Assembly: GCA_036873755.1 (NCBI GenBank)
Contig: JAVTVY010025090.1
Location: forward strand, 41,465 to 105,464
Length of the DNA stretch: 64,000 nt
Reading direction: 5' to 3'
DNA from: Hanleya hanleyi
Taxonomy: Eukaryota; Mollusca; Polyplacophora; Lepidopleurida; Hanleyidae
The notes under the pieces were generated by a model. The model ran no database searches, had not been told where the DNA came from, and saw only the letters and a program-made list of their open reading frames with translations. A program made the position numbers and the translations under genes. Shown one piece after another: positions 1 through 12,145 of the stretch. Each line of letters starts with the position of its first letter. Position 1 is the stretch's first letter.

Positions 1-194
1 AGAAAAGACCGAAAACACGACTTTCTGAGGACACCTCGCCATTTTGAATATTTCCATGATCCGTTGCACGTCTCGGTAATGAAGCCAGTAAGATTCGCTT
101 AAATGTCAGATGTTTCAGCCCTCTTGTTCCCTTCGTTCCTTAGCTGCAATACAAGGTTTGAGAGGAGGGACATAGTGCCCCCAGGAAGATAGCG
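1..194 (-). mobile_element. Truncated piggyBac-like MITE, copy 0
   Basis: Bases 37-62 (CGCCATTTTGAAT...CCATGATCC) closely match bases 534-559 of the next MITE. The following text about the culture of repeats also parallels that copy: a GTTTCAGCCCTC-type segment, then a C-run, then a degenerate end just before the TTAA at 195-198. This looks like the end of a second, more diverged copy in the same orientation, cut off by the window edge and sharing one TTAA with copy 1. Divergence is high, so the assignment rests on order of motifs and not on close identity. Confidence 0.5.
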
Positions 195-728
195 TTAACC
201 CTATCTGCCCTGGGCGATTTGGGGTGTATCGCAAAGGCTAGAGGGCTGAAACGTACCACAATGTATCTTTGGGTCAAGCCCCACAAGAATATGTAAAAAT
301 AATTCAAGATGGCCGCAAGAATGACGTCCCATTACGTCATTTTCAAAAAGAGCATTTTTTGACGATTTTTCGGTCAGAATTTTTTATTTTTGTTTTTTCG
401 AGGAAAAAACTGCATGATAAATGAGTAAATATTAATCTGATATGAAATAAAATATATTTTACCCACTTTTCCATGCAGAAAAGCAAAGAAATTGAAGAAA
501 TATGACGAAAACATTTTCTGGTACCCCACATGGTCGCCATTTTGAATTTATCCATGATCCTCTACTCGGGGGGGTCATGCAAATAGGTTTAAAATGACCC
601 TAATGTGATAATCTAAAAAGTCACGGAGTTTCAGCTCTCAATTTCTTCGTCCCGGAGATAGGAGCAAAAAAACAGCCGGGGGGGGGGGGGGCGGAAAAAT
701 GTCCCCCCCCCCGGCCAGGTAGGGTTAA
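195..728 (-). mobile_element. piggyBac-like MITE, copy 1 (TTAA-flanked)
   Basis: The element runs 199-724 with TTAA at 195-198 and 725-728. Its ends are inverted (CCCTATCTGCCC and GGCCAGGTAGGG). Cutting at TTAA and CCCT-type ends are hallmarks of piggyBac transposons. There is no transposase reading frame, and the 526-bp AT-rich interior fits a non-autonomous miniature element. A 13-base G run and a 10-base C run lie beside the end at 679-711. Five more copies occur at 22964, 28664, 40206, 42985 and 46404; this one is in the opposite orientation. Confidence 0.75.
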
Positions 729-3000
729 ATAATATCCGTTTACTCTGGAAATATTAACCTAAACTTTTTTTGACACCAAAATAGGCGAACACTCGCATCT
801 AACATCGAAAAATTCTTACAGCAATTGGGTATTTTCAGAAATAATTTTCTCACCAGAATATGTTATTCACATTTCTCGGCAAATAGCCATGGGATGGGCA
901 TTGTTTGCATCTATATATTATCTTCAGGAGTCACGGTTACTATTATACACGATCCAGATTTCCATCAAACGGGAAGAAAACGACACATACAGAATTAAAA
1001 AAAAAACAGATAAAACTTGAACAGAACAAACAATATTCAAGGCTGGATGAGGAAGATACGAGAAACTTTGACCTGAAAACTTTTAATTTTAAAATATTTC
1101 AAAGTGCACGCTTTCTTTAAATTCATCATTCATAACATTCACCAAACTGGTTGTAAATCTACGAATATGTGCTTTCCATGTTGCATTAGAAACAGTAAAG
1201 CGAGTGGGTTTTTTTGTTTTCAAGCAAGTGTGCTGAATCGATAACAGAGAGGATGATTTTCCAGGAAACAAAGGTCTCAAGTGTCTTACAGGTTAATGGA
1301 TGAAGTATGTAGTGTATTTCCCTACAGACAAAAACAATTGTCGTTTCCTCGCTTTTTCCGTCAAAACATTGCATCGATTTTCCGTGAGTTCCTGTTTAGC
1401 TAAACGATAACGACCGTTAAAGGCAAACACTTTCATCTCCGTTAGAATGGCAAACAATCAAATCCCATGTGTTCAACTATATTCTTTTCATACTGTAGCA
1501 GGTAGCATATTGAAATATGTTTATGCTTTAGTTACGTGTATTAGAATCATTCTATAAACACACGATAAACGCAACGAAATAATTCTGTATTATGTCACAA
1601 AATCTGTCTCCTAACGGATTAAGTTTGTTGCCAATGCCATAATCATTCTACAACCATGGGAGCAACGCGATGAAACAAATTTTGTTTAAAAAACAAATTT
1701 TCTACTTAGAGTAAAGTTGAACATAATAGGGGTTGGAGAAATAATTGGGTGCATTTTGTTATTGCAGTAGTCCGCATATTTCAAGCTTTCTTGAATTTGG
1801 TCCTTGTCATAAAAGTCAACAATTATTGACTACAGTTGTTTGCCTAATTTCGGATCTGTTTCATAATCAATGTTCGCGTCGTCGAATGAAGCCGTTTACA
1901 AGGATGCAGTGGTCAATTTCACATCGTCTACATTAATAAGGACATTGTAATTTTCGTATCTAATATCCGTTCATAATCAACTTAAGCCATGATTGCCCAT
2001 GTTTTTTGGGGATCCCATGACGCTGACCTTCCAATGTTAAAACGCAGGCAAGCCAACATGACTTTCGTAAGCACTTTCCAATCATGTTGTCGATCAAATT
2101 GCTATTCCGGTTCGTGATCTTCTGGTTTCAATCAAACGACGCTGTTGTTGATGTTCCGGGTTTATTGCAATATTTGAATGAATTTGTCATGAAATATTGA
2201 TACTGAGCATGCGATATTGGCAAAGTCCTTTGACAATCCTGAATATCTATGTAACAATACACCAGTCCCATAGAGGTTGAATGCAAATGAATATGATGTC
2301 GCAATAGATATCTCAGTCACTTTCACTTTTGTCATGATTACATTGCAATCATGAAAAGTTGACCTCTCAAAACCTGCAAATAAAAGACTGTGCAGCACAT
2401 CGAGTCCCATACCCCGATGTAAAGCATCTCGATTTGCTGATTACAAAGGGAAATTTCAAAGAATTTTTTTTTTACATTCCATATAATTAGCATTTTCGGG
2501 AGTGAATGCTAGTGTCCTGTATGAATTTGCCTCATCAGTTAAAACAAAACAAGCTTTTCTCAAAGAGAACGTCCAACCTTTGGTCAGGCTGAATAGGATT
2601 CGTAACGATATCCCAAAATCTCTCAGAGCGTATTATCATTATAAAACATTCGGTGATCGCATGAGGAACTTCGGTATGATGTAAAGGCCAACAGCTGTGA
2701 CAGTCGTGAGGCTTGTATTAAACTTTCCCAAAGTTCCCGAATATCGTTTATTCTGGGAAAATGTTATACGGTGACTTTATATTCAGCAACACTACCATCG
2801 CCAGTTGTCAAGAATTGTCGGTGTTTGCCCGTCTAACCGTCGACAAGTTCACAAATTTTAAATCAGTAGCAGAACCATCAAATGAATAAACCTGAAAAAA
2901 ACTTTTTGCAGGCTTAACAGTAAATCGTTACTATGAATTTCTCTTCTTCATCATGGGTAATATTTCATGAGCCGCTCTCCATGAAGATGCTCCAGGATGC
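729..3000. other. Unassigned AT-rich DNA
   Basis: No reading frame longer than about 80 codons and no recognisable domain on either strand. I see no repeat shared with the rest of the window. It could be intergenic, intronic or old repeat DNA. Confidence 0.5.
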
Positions 3001-3003
3001 CTG

Positions 3004-3132
3004 TATATAAAGACTCACACGTATTGATCTGTTTCATTTCCCTGAAGCTCTTCCCTTGTTTAACAGTTGTTGGCTGGCATTCCGCTTTCGAGGACCACGT
3101 CTACCATTGGCTTGGTTACAGTTTGGAGCGGT
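3004..3132 (+). promoter_or_regulatory. Candidate TATA promoter, 5' exon and splice donor
   Basis: TATATAAAG at 3004-3012 is a good TATA box. An initiator-like pyrimidine stretch follows about 25-30 bp later (around 3030-3040). An exon-like stretch with no early open frame ends at 3130 in GAGCG followed by the strong donor GTAAGTAG (GT at 3131-3132). The spacing fits a noncoding first exon of a host gene. No downstream coding exon can be recognised in the window, so this is inference from signals only. Confidence 0.25.
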
Positions 3133-4988
3133 AAGTAGCTGTATTTTACTCAGTTTCGTCTGGAGCGATGCGGATAATTTCAATTAGCGTAAGTTTAAAT
3201 AAAAATGAAGTTCCATACAGATGAATCAACTGAATGTTTAGCATTGTCATTGTTCAATTGCGAAATAATTTCCCTAAACATAATTGTCAGTCTATGCAGA
3301 AGCTGCGACAACAACGTGTAGGAAGCGTTTCATTAGTCGCTTTTCAGTTATTAGCAATTCATCTTTCATTTCCTGGATTGCAAACCGATTGGCTTTGATT
3401 TAGATTTTGAATTGGTTATCCATTTGTGAACTACTCCAACATGTGTGTCCCCAATCTCGAGACCATGTCTTTGTTTAGCTGAAGCACAATTGAAGCGTCA
3501 TTAACATAATGTTTCAGGTAGCAGTGTAAAACTCAGATCACCTATTAAGTATGTGAAATAGTCAGGCGATGCATATAATCCATGACTTATGATAGCCTTT
3601 GAACTGCGTTTGTTACTCCTCCATCAGTAGGAACATTTGGTCAATCCTTCCGGTCTTGAGTCTTATTGTTCGATCTTATTTTGGAAATTTACACGAAGAA
3701 AACGATGTGCCAAAATCCAGTGCATACTGCCTAGCTAATACGAAAGAGAATTATATTACCCATAGTGTATGTAATTTCAGATTTTAATTGAATTTGATAA
3801 CGATCGTGATAATCCAGACCATTTTCTTGAGTTTTATAAATGTCATAAAATATAATAAATACTAATAATACTCCAAATCAAGGACATTGCATTCAAAGTT
3901 TTAGAATGATTGGGGAGAAATCGGTTATTCAAGCTAAGCCATTTATCAAGGTATTCATATAATCCTAATTCAGTTGTTCGTACTACATTCTTCTCTCATT
4001 TAGTTACGTTTTTATATCTCTTCATTGAACACTATCTGCCCTTGTCAAACTCGGACTCGACATCCCAAGAGCCTGACATAGTTACTTGTTGGTAGACCTT
4101 CAAGTTTTAGCTTTTTTTATTCCCAATAAACCGAGCCATTCATATGATGATCAGTCCCCTTTACTATAATAGCTTCTGTTTTGGAACCAAGGTCACCATC
4201 TTAACCATCTGTCGATGGCCAATCATTCCTTCTTCACTATAAGGTGCTTTTAGCGTTTCGTAAATGTCTAGTTTCATGTGTTGGGCCGTATGTCGTATTA
4301 AGGTCCTTCAGACGTGTGATTGAATAGCTGTTCCAACAAAAGGCCACTGTACGTCTGCTGCTGGATAAATGTACACTATTCTCCCGAAGGATTTCTGACT
4401 GTCGCTTGCCACTGTCACCTGTGACTGCCAGATGTATGTCTAGTAAACTGATTTGTCGTCATAAACTGCACATACTTGTGGTAGTGATAGTGAACACGGG
4501 CATGGTGTTTGAAGTTATCAAGGCAATCGTGATACAGAACTATACTCACACTACGTGTTCTTAGATGCAAAAGCTCATACTCAGAAATTAAATATACTCA
4601 ACACAAAGAACAGAGAGTGGTCGAAAGTTTTCAAAGGATCACTTAAAGAAGCGCGGTATTCTAGTAGACTTCGTTATGCAATAATGCGAAACATATTCTG
4701 AAGGTATTGGTTTGGGAAAGTTTTCAGAATTTACAATTTTACCGAAAGGAAATACTGCACCGGGAGCCTTCATAACTCTCAGTGAATTTTATATATGATT
4801 AGAAATGAAACTACGTTGACGTTGAATCTCTGATGGAAAGAATGAATCACAATTATTGGACGGCAATAGTTACCAATATGATCGACTGGGCCTAGACCGG
4901 GTGTTTATTACGCATGTATGTCTGAATTCAATTATAATTAGGTCATTCATTACACATTTCAATAAATCATGCCTGAAAGATGCATTAA
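3133..4988. other. Unassigned DNA, no gene seen
   Basis: Only short chance reading frames (at most about 62 codons). No match to the repeats in the window. If the promoter at 3004 is real this would be intron 1, but nothing here tests that. Confidence 0.45.
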
Positions 4989-5019
4989 TGTGTGCGTGCG
5001 TGTGTGTGTGTGTGTGTGT
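4989..5019. repeat. (TG)n microsatellite
   Basis: A run of TG dinucleotides with two CG interruptions near its left side, 31 bp in all. Confidence 0.95.
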
Positions 5020-8000
5020 CGATGTATTTTCAAGCAATGAGCGGTATATTACTTTGACATATCTGGCTTGGCGGATTTGAAGATTGGTCTTACAGGGTCC
5101 ATCGTGCTAATACCCCGACAATAATACTTCAGGATTCGCGCTTGAGAGTCATTTTGCACGAAATAGCTCCATATCATATAGCTTGTAACTTGGTTTCATT
5201 GTACCTGAGATGCAATTCATATCTGACATTTATGAATAGGAAAACGTCATCTATGCTGAACGCCAATACCCAATATGTATGAGTGATGAGGCCATGCGCA
5301 ATCATTTCCAAATACCTAGTTAATGGCTAAAGAATAATCAGTAAAAACACTTTATTTTAAGATTCGCCGAATAGTTACCATTTGATCGCCAAATGTTTCC
5401 CACTAGTAGATTGCTGCAACTGATACAGATACAGAAAAACAACATTATACCGTTAAATTAAATTTGTTTACGTACCACTCAGTGAGCGCCCTCGTCAACC
5501 GAATTTTTATTTCGGTTGTGACTTTTGTCGATTTATTCTCGTGAACAAATCAGACCCGTTGTCCAGTCTCTGAGCACTGCTGGCTGCCGGAATTTTTTGT
5601 GCATGGCCATGAAGCAGGCTAAGATAATTATAGACTAATAAAAAGCGAAACCATTCATTAACACGCGGCAATCGTTCTAGCTACGATTCGGTAACCACTG
5701 AATGGAAAAAATCTGATCAACATATGGTATCTTGTTCTGTCAAAGAAACGGAGATCGTCTGACCGAGTTCGTTGATTCATTCGTTCGTTTTTTCACGAAT
5801 AGAGAAGTGAAAGCCCTTAGCCATTGTAGTGCATACATTTCAATTGTGAAACCTTAAAGGGTCCGGTATATATCTTGTCTTAGGGGTCGGCAACTTTTTG
5901 TGGTGGACGTCGATACTATATATTCTGTTGATACAATGGCATCGGAGTACCCATAACGGTTAGCGAGCACATCCGTTTGGCCGGACGCTGAGTCTCTGCA
6001 TGTTATTGGCGTTGATCATGGTAATTTATAACAAATACTGGTTGATTGTGGTGGTTAACGTTCTCTGGTCGGCTCAAGTCGAACCGGTGGCATGGCGCGA
6101 ATTCAGTCACGTAGATCAAACAAGAAATGTCAACCCTTCTCAACATTGGGTAAAACTACGAGCGTTCAAATACAGATTATTGATTCACCAACGGAGTCAG
6201 ACTACGCATAACATAATAAGATATAGGACACTGATAATATGTTCAGCATCTTAATATATTAGAAAACAACAGTTCTCGGACATTCCATGCGTATAATGGG
6301 AAACACGTATATAGTTATCCTCAAGAACTGACAATATAAGCAGAAACTGCATGCGATTATTATATGTTTTATTATTACATGTTTTATGTAAATCTACGAA
6401 ACCAAAACCGTTAATAATCCAGGATCTAAATCGTATGGGATCTAGTGAACTGATTCTCCTGAATAAGGTCACCGGAAATTTATTATGATTTTTTTCTCAA
6501 TGAAAACCATTTTCTTTGTAAAGGGAAATCTCCTTTCACTACAAGAATACCTAGATATCTTGATTCGTGGCGTTTGTAGTGTATTTAAAGATTTAGTTTG
6601 CGGACTAACGTTTCAAGGTGGCTGAAATATAATCTTTAACTGGTTTTTGATTTTTGATCTGCGAGCCGCGTTGCACTTCTTTTTGAAGGATTATTATATG
6701 GCATAGAATGAAACATATATGTAAATGCCAGTTAGAAGAACAGTGATTTTGCATCTCACTCCGGTTCAATGGTTCAAACCTAGATCTAATACTAGTTGTT
6801 CTTCAATGTATATTACCAGCTTCTGAATTACCACTAAAATATCACAGCAGGAGTCGAGATGACAGGACATGCAACGAAGGAGACCAATAATGAGCAGCGG
6901 TATCTTGAACGTGATTCCAAGAGAACGCAAAACAGCGTTTATAGGGTTATATTGATTAGAGTAGTTCAGAAAAGACTTGTTGGCTAATGTATTTGACGGC
7001 GAAGCTATTTCAAGTGTTTTTTAAACTGTCAGATTATTCATTGAGTGTAAGACAATTGAGTGCATTAATACTAGCTTGTAAGATTCTACAAGAGTCACCC
7101 ATAACTGATTGTAGACGACCTTGCCGCGCCATTGCATTATAGTAGTATAATATTATAACCGTTGTTTAGTTTTATATCTCAAGCCGGTGCTAGGGGCCGT
7201 TTGAGATACAAATCATTATGGAGATCATTTTTGGTTCTCTGGGGTCATTTGACGTCTTGTCAATATTCCTGCATCATTTCCCAACACTTTTGTATGTTGC
7301 GATTATATAACTAACATTTGTACCAGTCTTTGACCCGATACATCTTCTGGCGTCTTGAGTTTATGGTATGTCTATCGGCCTGAGCAGTGCAATGAAAATG
7401 TCTAACCATCTATTTACGTGTCGAGTGGGAAACAGATTAACGGTTCCGTTGTCCACATTAACTTGCTCTACAGACACGGGTCATAGAGAGTAGACCCGGC
7501 ACTTAACCTTGTAAAGTGTATGAATAATTAAGACTGTTCGTCTAATAGACGTCTCCATGGACTAGACGCTAATTATTGAGTGTACCACATATACATCGCA
7601 TATATGTAATGTGATGCCTTCGGACACCAGTTTTGACAGGGTAAAAAGGGAAACATATTGTTCAACACTATACGAGTAGATAAAATACATGTTCGCGCCG
7701 ATTGTTGCCGGACCTTGATTGTGCGACTTTGTAATTAACTAAATTATGTATTAAATTGTCTACTTTCTTCCTAAGGGGAACGCCAAGACGTATGTATGCT
7801 ATCGCGCTGTAAACACAATCCAACGAGCTTTGATTGGTTGAAGCTACATTGAGCGAATTTATCTAGCTGTACCTTGATCCTGGTTAATTAAGGCGAAATC
7901 CTGTTATTTGGGATTCTCTAAGTGTTTTGTTGACCTTGGTCGTTAAACTGGTTGCAACACAGTATTAATATTGACTCACAATTTATTCAAGGGGTGTGTT

Positions 8001-9044
8001 GTGTAATGCCCCGAAGAAATGATGCAAAAATATACACCTTTCCCTATCGCACATAAAGGCAAATTGCCATGGAAAAGACACTGCATGCATATTACAAAAA
8101 TCGTGGCGGTGTGTCAGTTAAGCGTCAAATCGAAGCCAATTATTTTGTTATCTGGGTATTCATGTTGATATATTTAACAAATGAGGCGACGGGAAAAACG
8201 ATCTGAGAAGAACAGGAAAAATTCAGACAGGATAAATTTCATCTTATTACAAAGCTGATATTATAAAGTATAACTTTCTAGAATAGAATACGCCGAGACG
8301 CACTTGTAGCGTATATATTTCAGGCATATTTATCATAGTCTATTGCCACAATTTTACCCTTTGTTTTTGATAGTAACATAAAAATGGACACGAAGGTGGT
8401 GTACCACGTTCAATCCCCCATGTGACGCCCCTGTCCAATGGTTATTAACGTTCTCCCTCCTTCCCAACTCCTAGTGGTCCGCCCCTTGAATATTTGTATT
8501 ACCAGTGTGTTCAGAGGGATGCAAATTCAAACACTATCAACCTCTAGGACAAACGTAAGATGAACTGCATTGCTTGCTCTAATAACGTCATAAGGGTGTT
8601 TGTAAATTTCTTCTCAAAAGGTGCTCAGTAAATAAGAATATAATATTTCGAAGGGAAATAAATTAATTTCAGGCACTTTGAGACAGAAATCGCACGCATT
8701 TGATAGCAAAATCGAAAATCGCATACATGTATTTCTATTACCTCTCTGTGACCGCTATATTGAATGTTTTCTAGCTGCTTTCCGGGAGTGCGATGCCAAA
8801 CGGTTAAGAAATAACCACGATGCCACACCTGCTTGACAGCATGGCGTTCAGAGCAAAAGTTCAAGGGTAAATTCCAAATTCCGACCACGGGATTGTACTC
8901 ACTTTGTTTCGTTTTTTTTCGCCGTAATGTGAAAATTTCCTGTATCAAAATACCTGGAATTAATTTCACGGCAAACGCAAAAATATGAGAGGGGAAAACA
9001 GCTAAAATCCTCATTTTTTCAGCATTTAACATAAAATTTAACAT
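5020..9044. other. Unassigned DNA, no recognisable gene
   Basis: No recognised domain on either strand. The longest frame is 139 codons on the minus strand (8625-9044). It is basic and cysteine-poor with no family I know, and it ends exactly where the duplicated unit begins, so it may be chance. A small hairpin (CAACCGAA/TTCGGTTG) lies at 5496-5518. A short GCCGGTGCTAGGGGCCG string near 7185-7200 resembles the Penelope-like 3' tail but is too short to call. Confidence 0.45.
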
Positions 9045-9742
9045 TTCTTTTGGCGAGAGAACATATGATTGCAGAGTAGGAAGCCTTGGATAATTTGAAT
9101 TCTTGCTGTTTATTAGAACCTCACTCCATTTCCAGATATGACTGTGTAGACGTGTTCGCTTAAGGTTTCTGTTTCGAGTCTAAGCTTCAAATTCTTGATT
9201 TTTGCTTTTTGTCTTACACCAGAGTACACAGTCAACCCCACAAGTTGATGGAATAAGGAATTATGAAAATTAGTGCATTGTAGTGAAAAACATGACTTTT
9301 TAAAACTCAAGCCATTCGTGGTGCAGTAGGTAAGGCTCAATCAGGCGAAGTTCGCGCACCAGGGGACGCAGCGGGTTATAAGTATTACTCACGCTCAAGG
9401 CGAAGACCGTGTATTGAGGTCTACGTCCAAAGAAGCGTAACTAATTGGCTCACCTAGCATAAGATCCTCGAATAGCCATGGAACAGTGAATATTTGAAAA
9501 TTTTAGTACAATGTATGTTACCGAATGTGTAAATGAAAGTTTGAACAGGACGTTTACTGCACAGTTTTGATGAACAATGTTGACCTATAACTTACTTACT
9601 TACTTATTCCAATGGGTACTAATTGGGCACCCCTATTGGTTGACCTATATCTGTTCTCTTATTCTCTTATGAATATGACTATATGCAGGCGCATTCAAAA
9701 AGTGATCCATTCAAAGCCCGTTCCTTCTCATTCACCAAACGC

Positions 9743-10209
9743 TATATAGACGATCTTCTCGCTGTGGATAATCGCTATATAAATGACGCAGTGAAGGATA
9801 TATATATCCACCTTCACTGGATTTGAAGGAAACTACAGATAACCCTACAGGCACATCGTATTTAGACCTATATCTCTATAAAAATAAAGCGGGCCTTCTC
9901 TCTCGTCGACTGTATGACAAAAGAGATGGTTACAATTTCGACATCGTAAACTATCCCTATCTGGACAGTAATATTCCAGTGGGACCTGCATATGGCGTAT
10001 ACATATCACGCCTAGTAGCATTTGCTAGATCCTGTGTTAAATGTGATGATTTTAACCAACGTCACAAAACATTGTTGCAGAAACTTATAAAACAGGGCTA
10101 TTCCACCAAGCGCCTCCACTCAAAGTTTCTCAAATTTGGCGATACATATCGCATGCTGCTAGCAAAATATGAACGTAGCGTGCAAGATCTATGGCGCTAC
10201 GTTTCGTAA
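9743..10209 (+). pseudogene. Penelope-like reverse transcriptase, C-terminal part, frameshifted
   Basis: The YIDDLL box (9743 onward) carries the two catalytic aspartates. It is followed, after a 2-base insertion near 9800, by an open frame at 9823-10209. That frame has the family motifs YLDLYLYKN, RRLYDKRD, NIPVGPAYGVYISR and KLIKQGYSTKRLHSKF and stops after LWRYVS. The same C-terminus ends every copy. As an insertion truncated at its 5' end it cannot make a whole enzyme. Confidence 0.8.
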
Positions 10210-10539
10210 CTTGTGTCTAATTCCGCTTAACCCGGGGCTAGGGGCCGTAAGAACCCATGTACTTCAAGATCCTCATGGCACTCATATGAACAGACACAAT
10301 CAAAGCGTGACTGAGATACATCATTCTTTAGATGACGACTTTACAACGAATATTATGGATTAAGAATACTGATCAGCGATACGGATTTGATATTTTTGGA
10401 ACATCATGATGTCTTGCCGGCATCATTGAAAACTGTTGACCGCTTCTCTCTTGCAGGAAACAAGCCTATGTTTATGTATACTATGATTGTCTTTTTGAAT
10501 TTGGTGCTAATACTGTTATATGGAATATGGAATAGGTCT

Positions 10540-10683
10540 TTGGATTATGGACGCGGATATTCTCTAATGGACGACGGCTGGATTATGAATGACGGACTAG
10601 ACGCTTGTAATTTGGATTATGGACGCGGATATTCTCTAATGGACGACGGCCGAATTATGAATGACGGACCAGACGCTTGTAAT
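10540..10683 (+). repeat. 72-bp tandem duplication at the element's 3' end
   Basis: The segment from TTGGATTATGGACGCGG to GCTTGTAAT occurs twice head to tail with three visible base differences. No other full copy of the element in the window has this doubled terminus. Confidence 0.9.
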
Positions 10684-11117
10684 TTGCCCGACGAATACTT
10701 ATAATAAAGCCGGAACACCGTACAACAGTGTTTGGCATCTACTCAAGCGGTCACAGAATTGTCTCAGCGGGGCTCTTATCCAACTGCGAACAGGGGATTA
10801 GCGTGGCTCAAGCTGTTAAACACAGTGTTGATTGGTTTTCGTCGTTTAATTTTTACCAAAAAGTGATTTTCGCTGTTATAATTTCTTTCTTGTTATTTTA
10901 TGTATAAACATGAACTTTGGACGCAATATTCTAATCATGTAGATCTTCAAAAGATTGCCTCAAATATTTTAAGTTCGGCACTGTTCACGAATTATTTATG
11001 ATTTAGTGGAGAGGGGTCGACTTTTTGTAGTTTTTTAATCTTTCAACTTTGCACGACGATAAAATAACTTCTAGGCCCTAACTAAAAAAACTGAGGCAAC
11101 TTCTTTTATTCAAATTG
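10684..11117. repeat. Duplicated-unit DNA left of the gypsy insertion
   Basis: Collinear with 27625-28065 of unit 2. It holds only a short hydrophobic chance frame. The last bases (TTCAAATTG) abut the 5' LTR. In unit 2 the same point reads TTCAAATGGTAAAG with no insertion. Confidence 0.8.
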
Positions 11118-12124
11118 TGGCAGAGTCTATTTTCGCAGTTTATTTCTATGCTTTGCTGTGGCAGAGACCGTTGCGCAGCGCTCGTACAGCAGTGAGCAGT
11201 ATGTTTCGGACACGTGGTGAACAGCGCGGCGGGCGATTGGTGAATCGCTTCGTGACGAAGGTGTTCCCGGTGTGCTGCCCGGCACGGGATTTGCCATTCA
11301 CTCTCACTTGTCTTTTGTTATCGAGCTGTCAGCATAGCGTTGATTTGACCGAGTCAAGCCTGATCAACTTGAGGTTAGTGTTTTATATATCTTTTACCCT
11401 TTGAATGTAATATTATTTCCTGACTAGATTTATGTAAATCCGCTATTTTCGAAGCAGGATATTATATGTATTTGTGTTATATTGTGAAGTTTTCATGTAC
11501 CGTAAACTTCTTATTTTCTGTGTGTGCGTTGCTCATGCGAATTGTTTGAGACCTTATTATTTGTAGTTTTGATGTTTTGCGAATCGCTAAGCATATTTGT
11601 AATATTCTTATGCAGGTGCCCATCACATGTGCAGTAGTTACATAACTGGATAAAGGGCGAGTTCCCTTTCTTGTCAGCCCCTGTCCCACAGTCGGGGTAG
11701 GTGTTACTTTACATGTACTTTATATTATGTGATTGCTTGTACATGTATAATGTGTTTTATATGTCCATAAAAGAACAATGGTGCAATGTAATAGGCATGT
11801 ACCTTATTTATATTATAACGTAGTAATGTTGACGTCACAATGACGTCACTTGGTACAACTTATATAATAACTATAACTGTGATACTAAATATTATTGCCT
11901 ACATTGCATACCTGTATATCTGTGATACTTTCTGACAGAGATATATATTTACATGATATTATACAAAATATGACAGGTGCCATTGTAAAGAGTAATGTAT
12001 ATTCACTGTTTTTATTTGTTTACTTGTTTAGGGTTTTTCTGCACTTTGGAATAAACAAGCACTGGAACTCGCAATTCAAGTGGTCGTCTGTTACTCAATA
12101 ATTAACGGAACTGTGACTACTACA
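11118..12124 (+). repeat. 5' LTR of the gypsy element
   Basis: 1007 bp, TGGCAG...TACTACA. It matches the 3' LTR (21323-22332) apart from about a dozen substitutions and a couple of short indels, which indicates a fairly young insertion. It holds a pair of TGACGTCA sites (11830-11848) and a polyadenylation signal AATAAA at 12050-12055. A 95-codon open frame at its start is kept in both LTRs but has no known family. Confidence 0.93.
11830..11848. promoter_or_regulatory. Two TGACGTCA (CRE/ATF) sites in the 5' LTR
   Basis: Perfect palindromes TGACGTCA at 11830-11837 and 11841-11848, separated by 3 bp. CREB/ATF-family bZIP proteins bind this sequence. Their place in the LTR suggests a role in transcription of the element, which is inference. 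Confidence 0.5.
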
Positions 12125-12127
12125 TTT

Positions 12128-12145
12128 TGGAGCCTCTAGCGAGGT
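12128..12145 (+). promoter_or_regulatory. Candidate primer binding site
   Basis: TGGAGCCTCTAGCGAGGT begins three bases after the 5' LTR. It starts with TGG, as expected for pairing with the CCA end of a tRNA primer. The tRNA species was not identified. Confidence 0.45.

Larger units (their letters stand above)
9600..10683 (+). mobile_element. Penelope-like retroelement fragment, copy 1
   Basis: A 5'-truncated copy of the family described at 16898. It starts inside the RT at the ATTCCAATGGGTAC string and ends in the family 3' end GCTTGTAAT. The corresponding unit-2 sequence (about 27605-27630) lacks it, giving an empty site. The RT is broken twice: TTCTCTTA is duplicated near 9654-9670, and there is an extra TA within the TA run near 9800, which shifts the frame before 9823. 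The YIDD box lies at 9743-9754. The last 72 bp are present twice (10540-10611 and 10612-10683). Confidence 0.85.

Noticed and set aside
5883..5894. GGGGTCGGCAAC as an hAT transposon end
   Set aside because: No matching inverted end or 8-bp duplication found within a few kilobases.
8625..9044. 139-codon minus-strand frame as a host gene
   Set aside because: No domain or signal recognised, composition like neighbouring noncoding DNA, and it stops at the duplication border.
9319..9361. tRNA-like fold (TGGTGC...GCACCA with a TTCG hairpin)
   Set aside because: Only 43 nt, no anticodon arm and no full A/B box pair; it is part of the duplicated unit.
11117..11404. 95-codon frame at the start of both LTRs (also 21322-21609)
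   Set aside because: Both copies are open because the LTRs are nearly identical. There is no ATG in the 5' copy (GTG there), no known family, and the frame begins at the LTR edge. Most likely chance.
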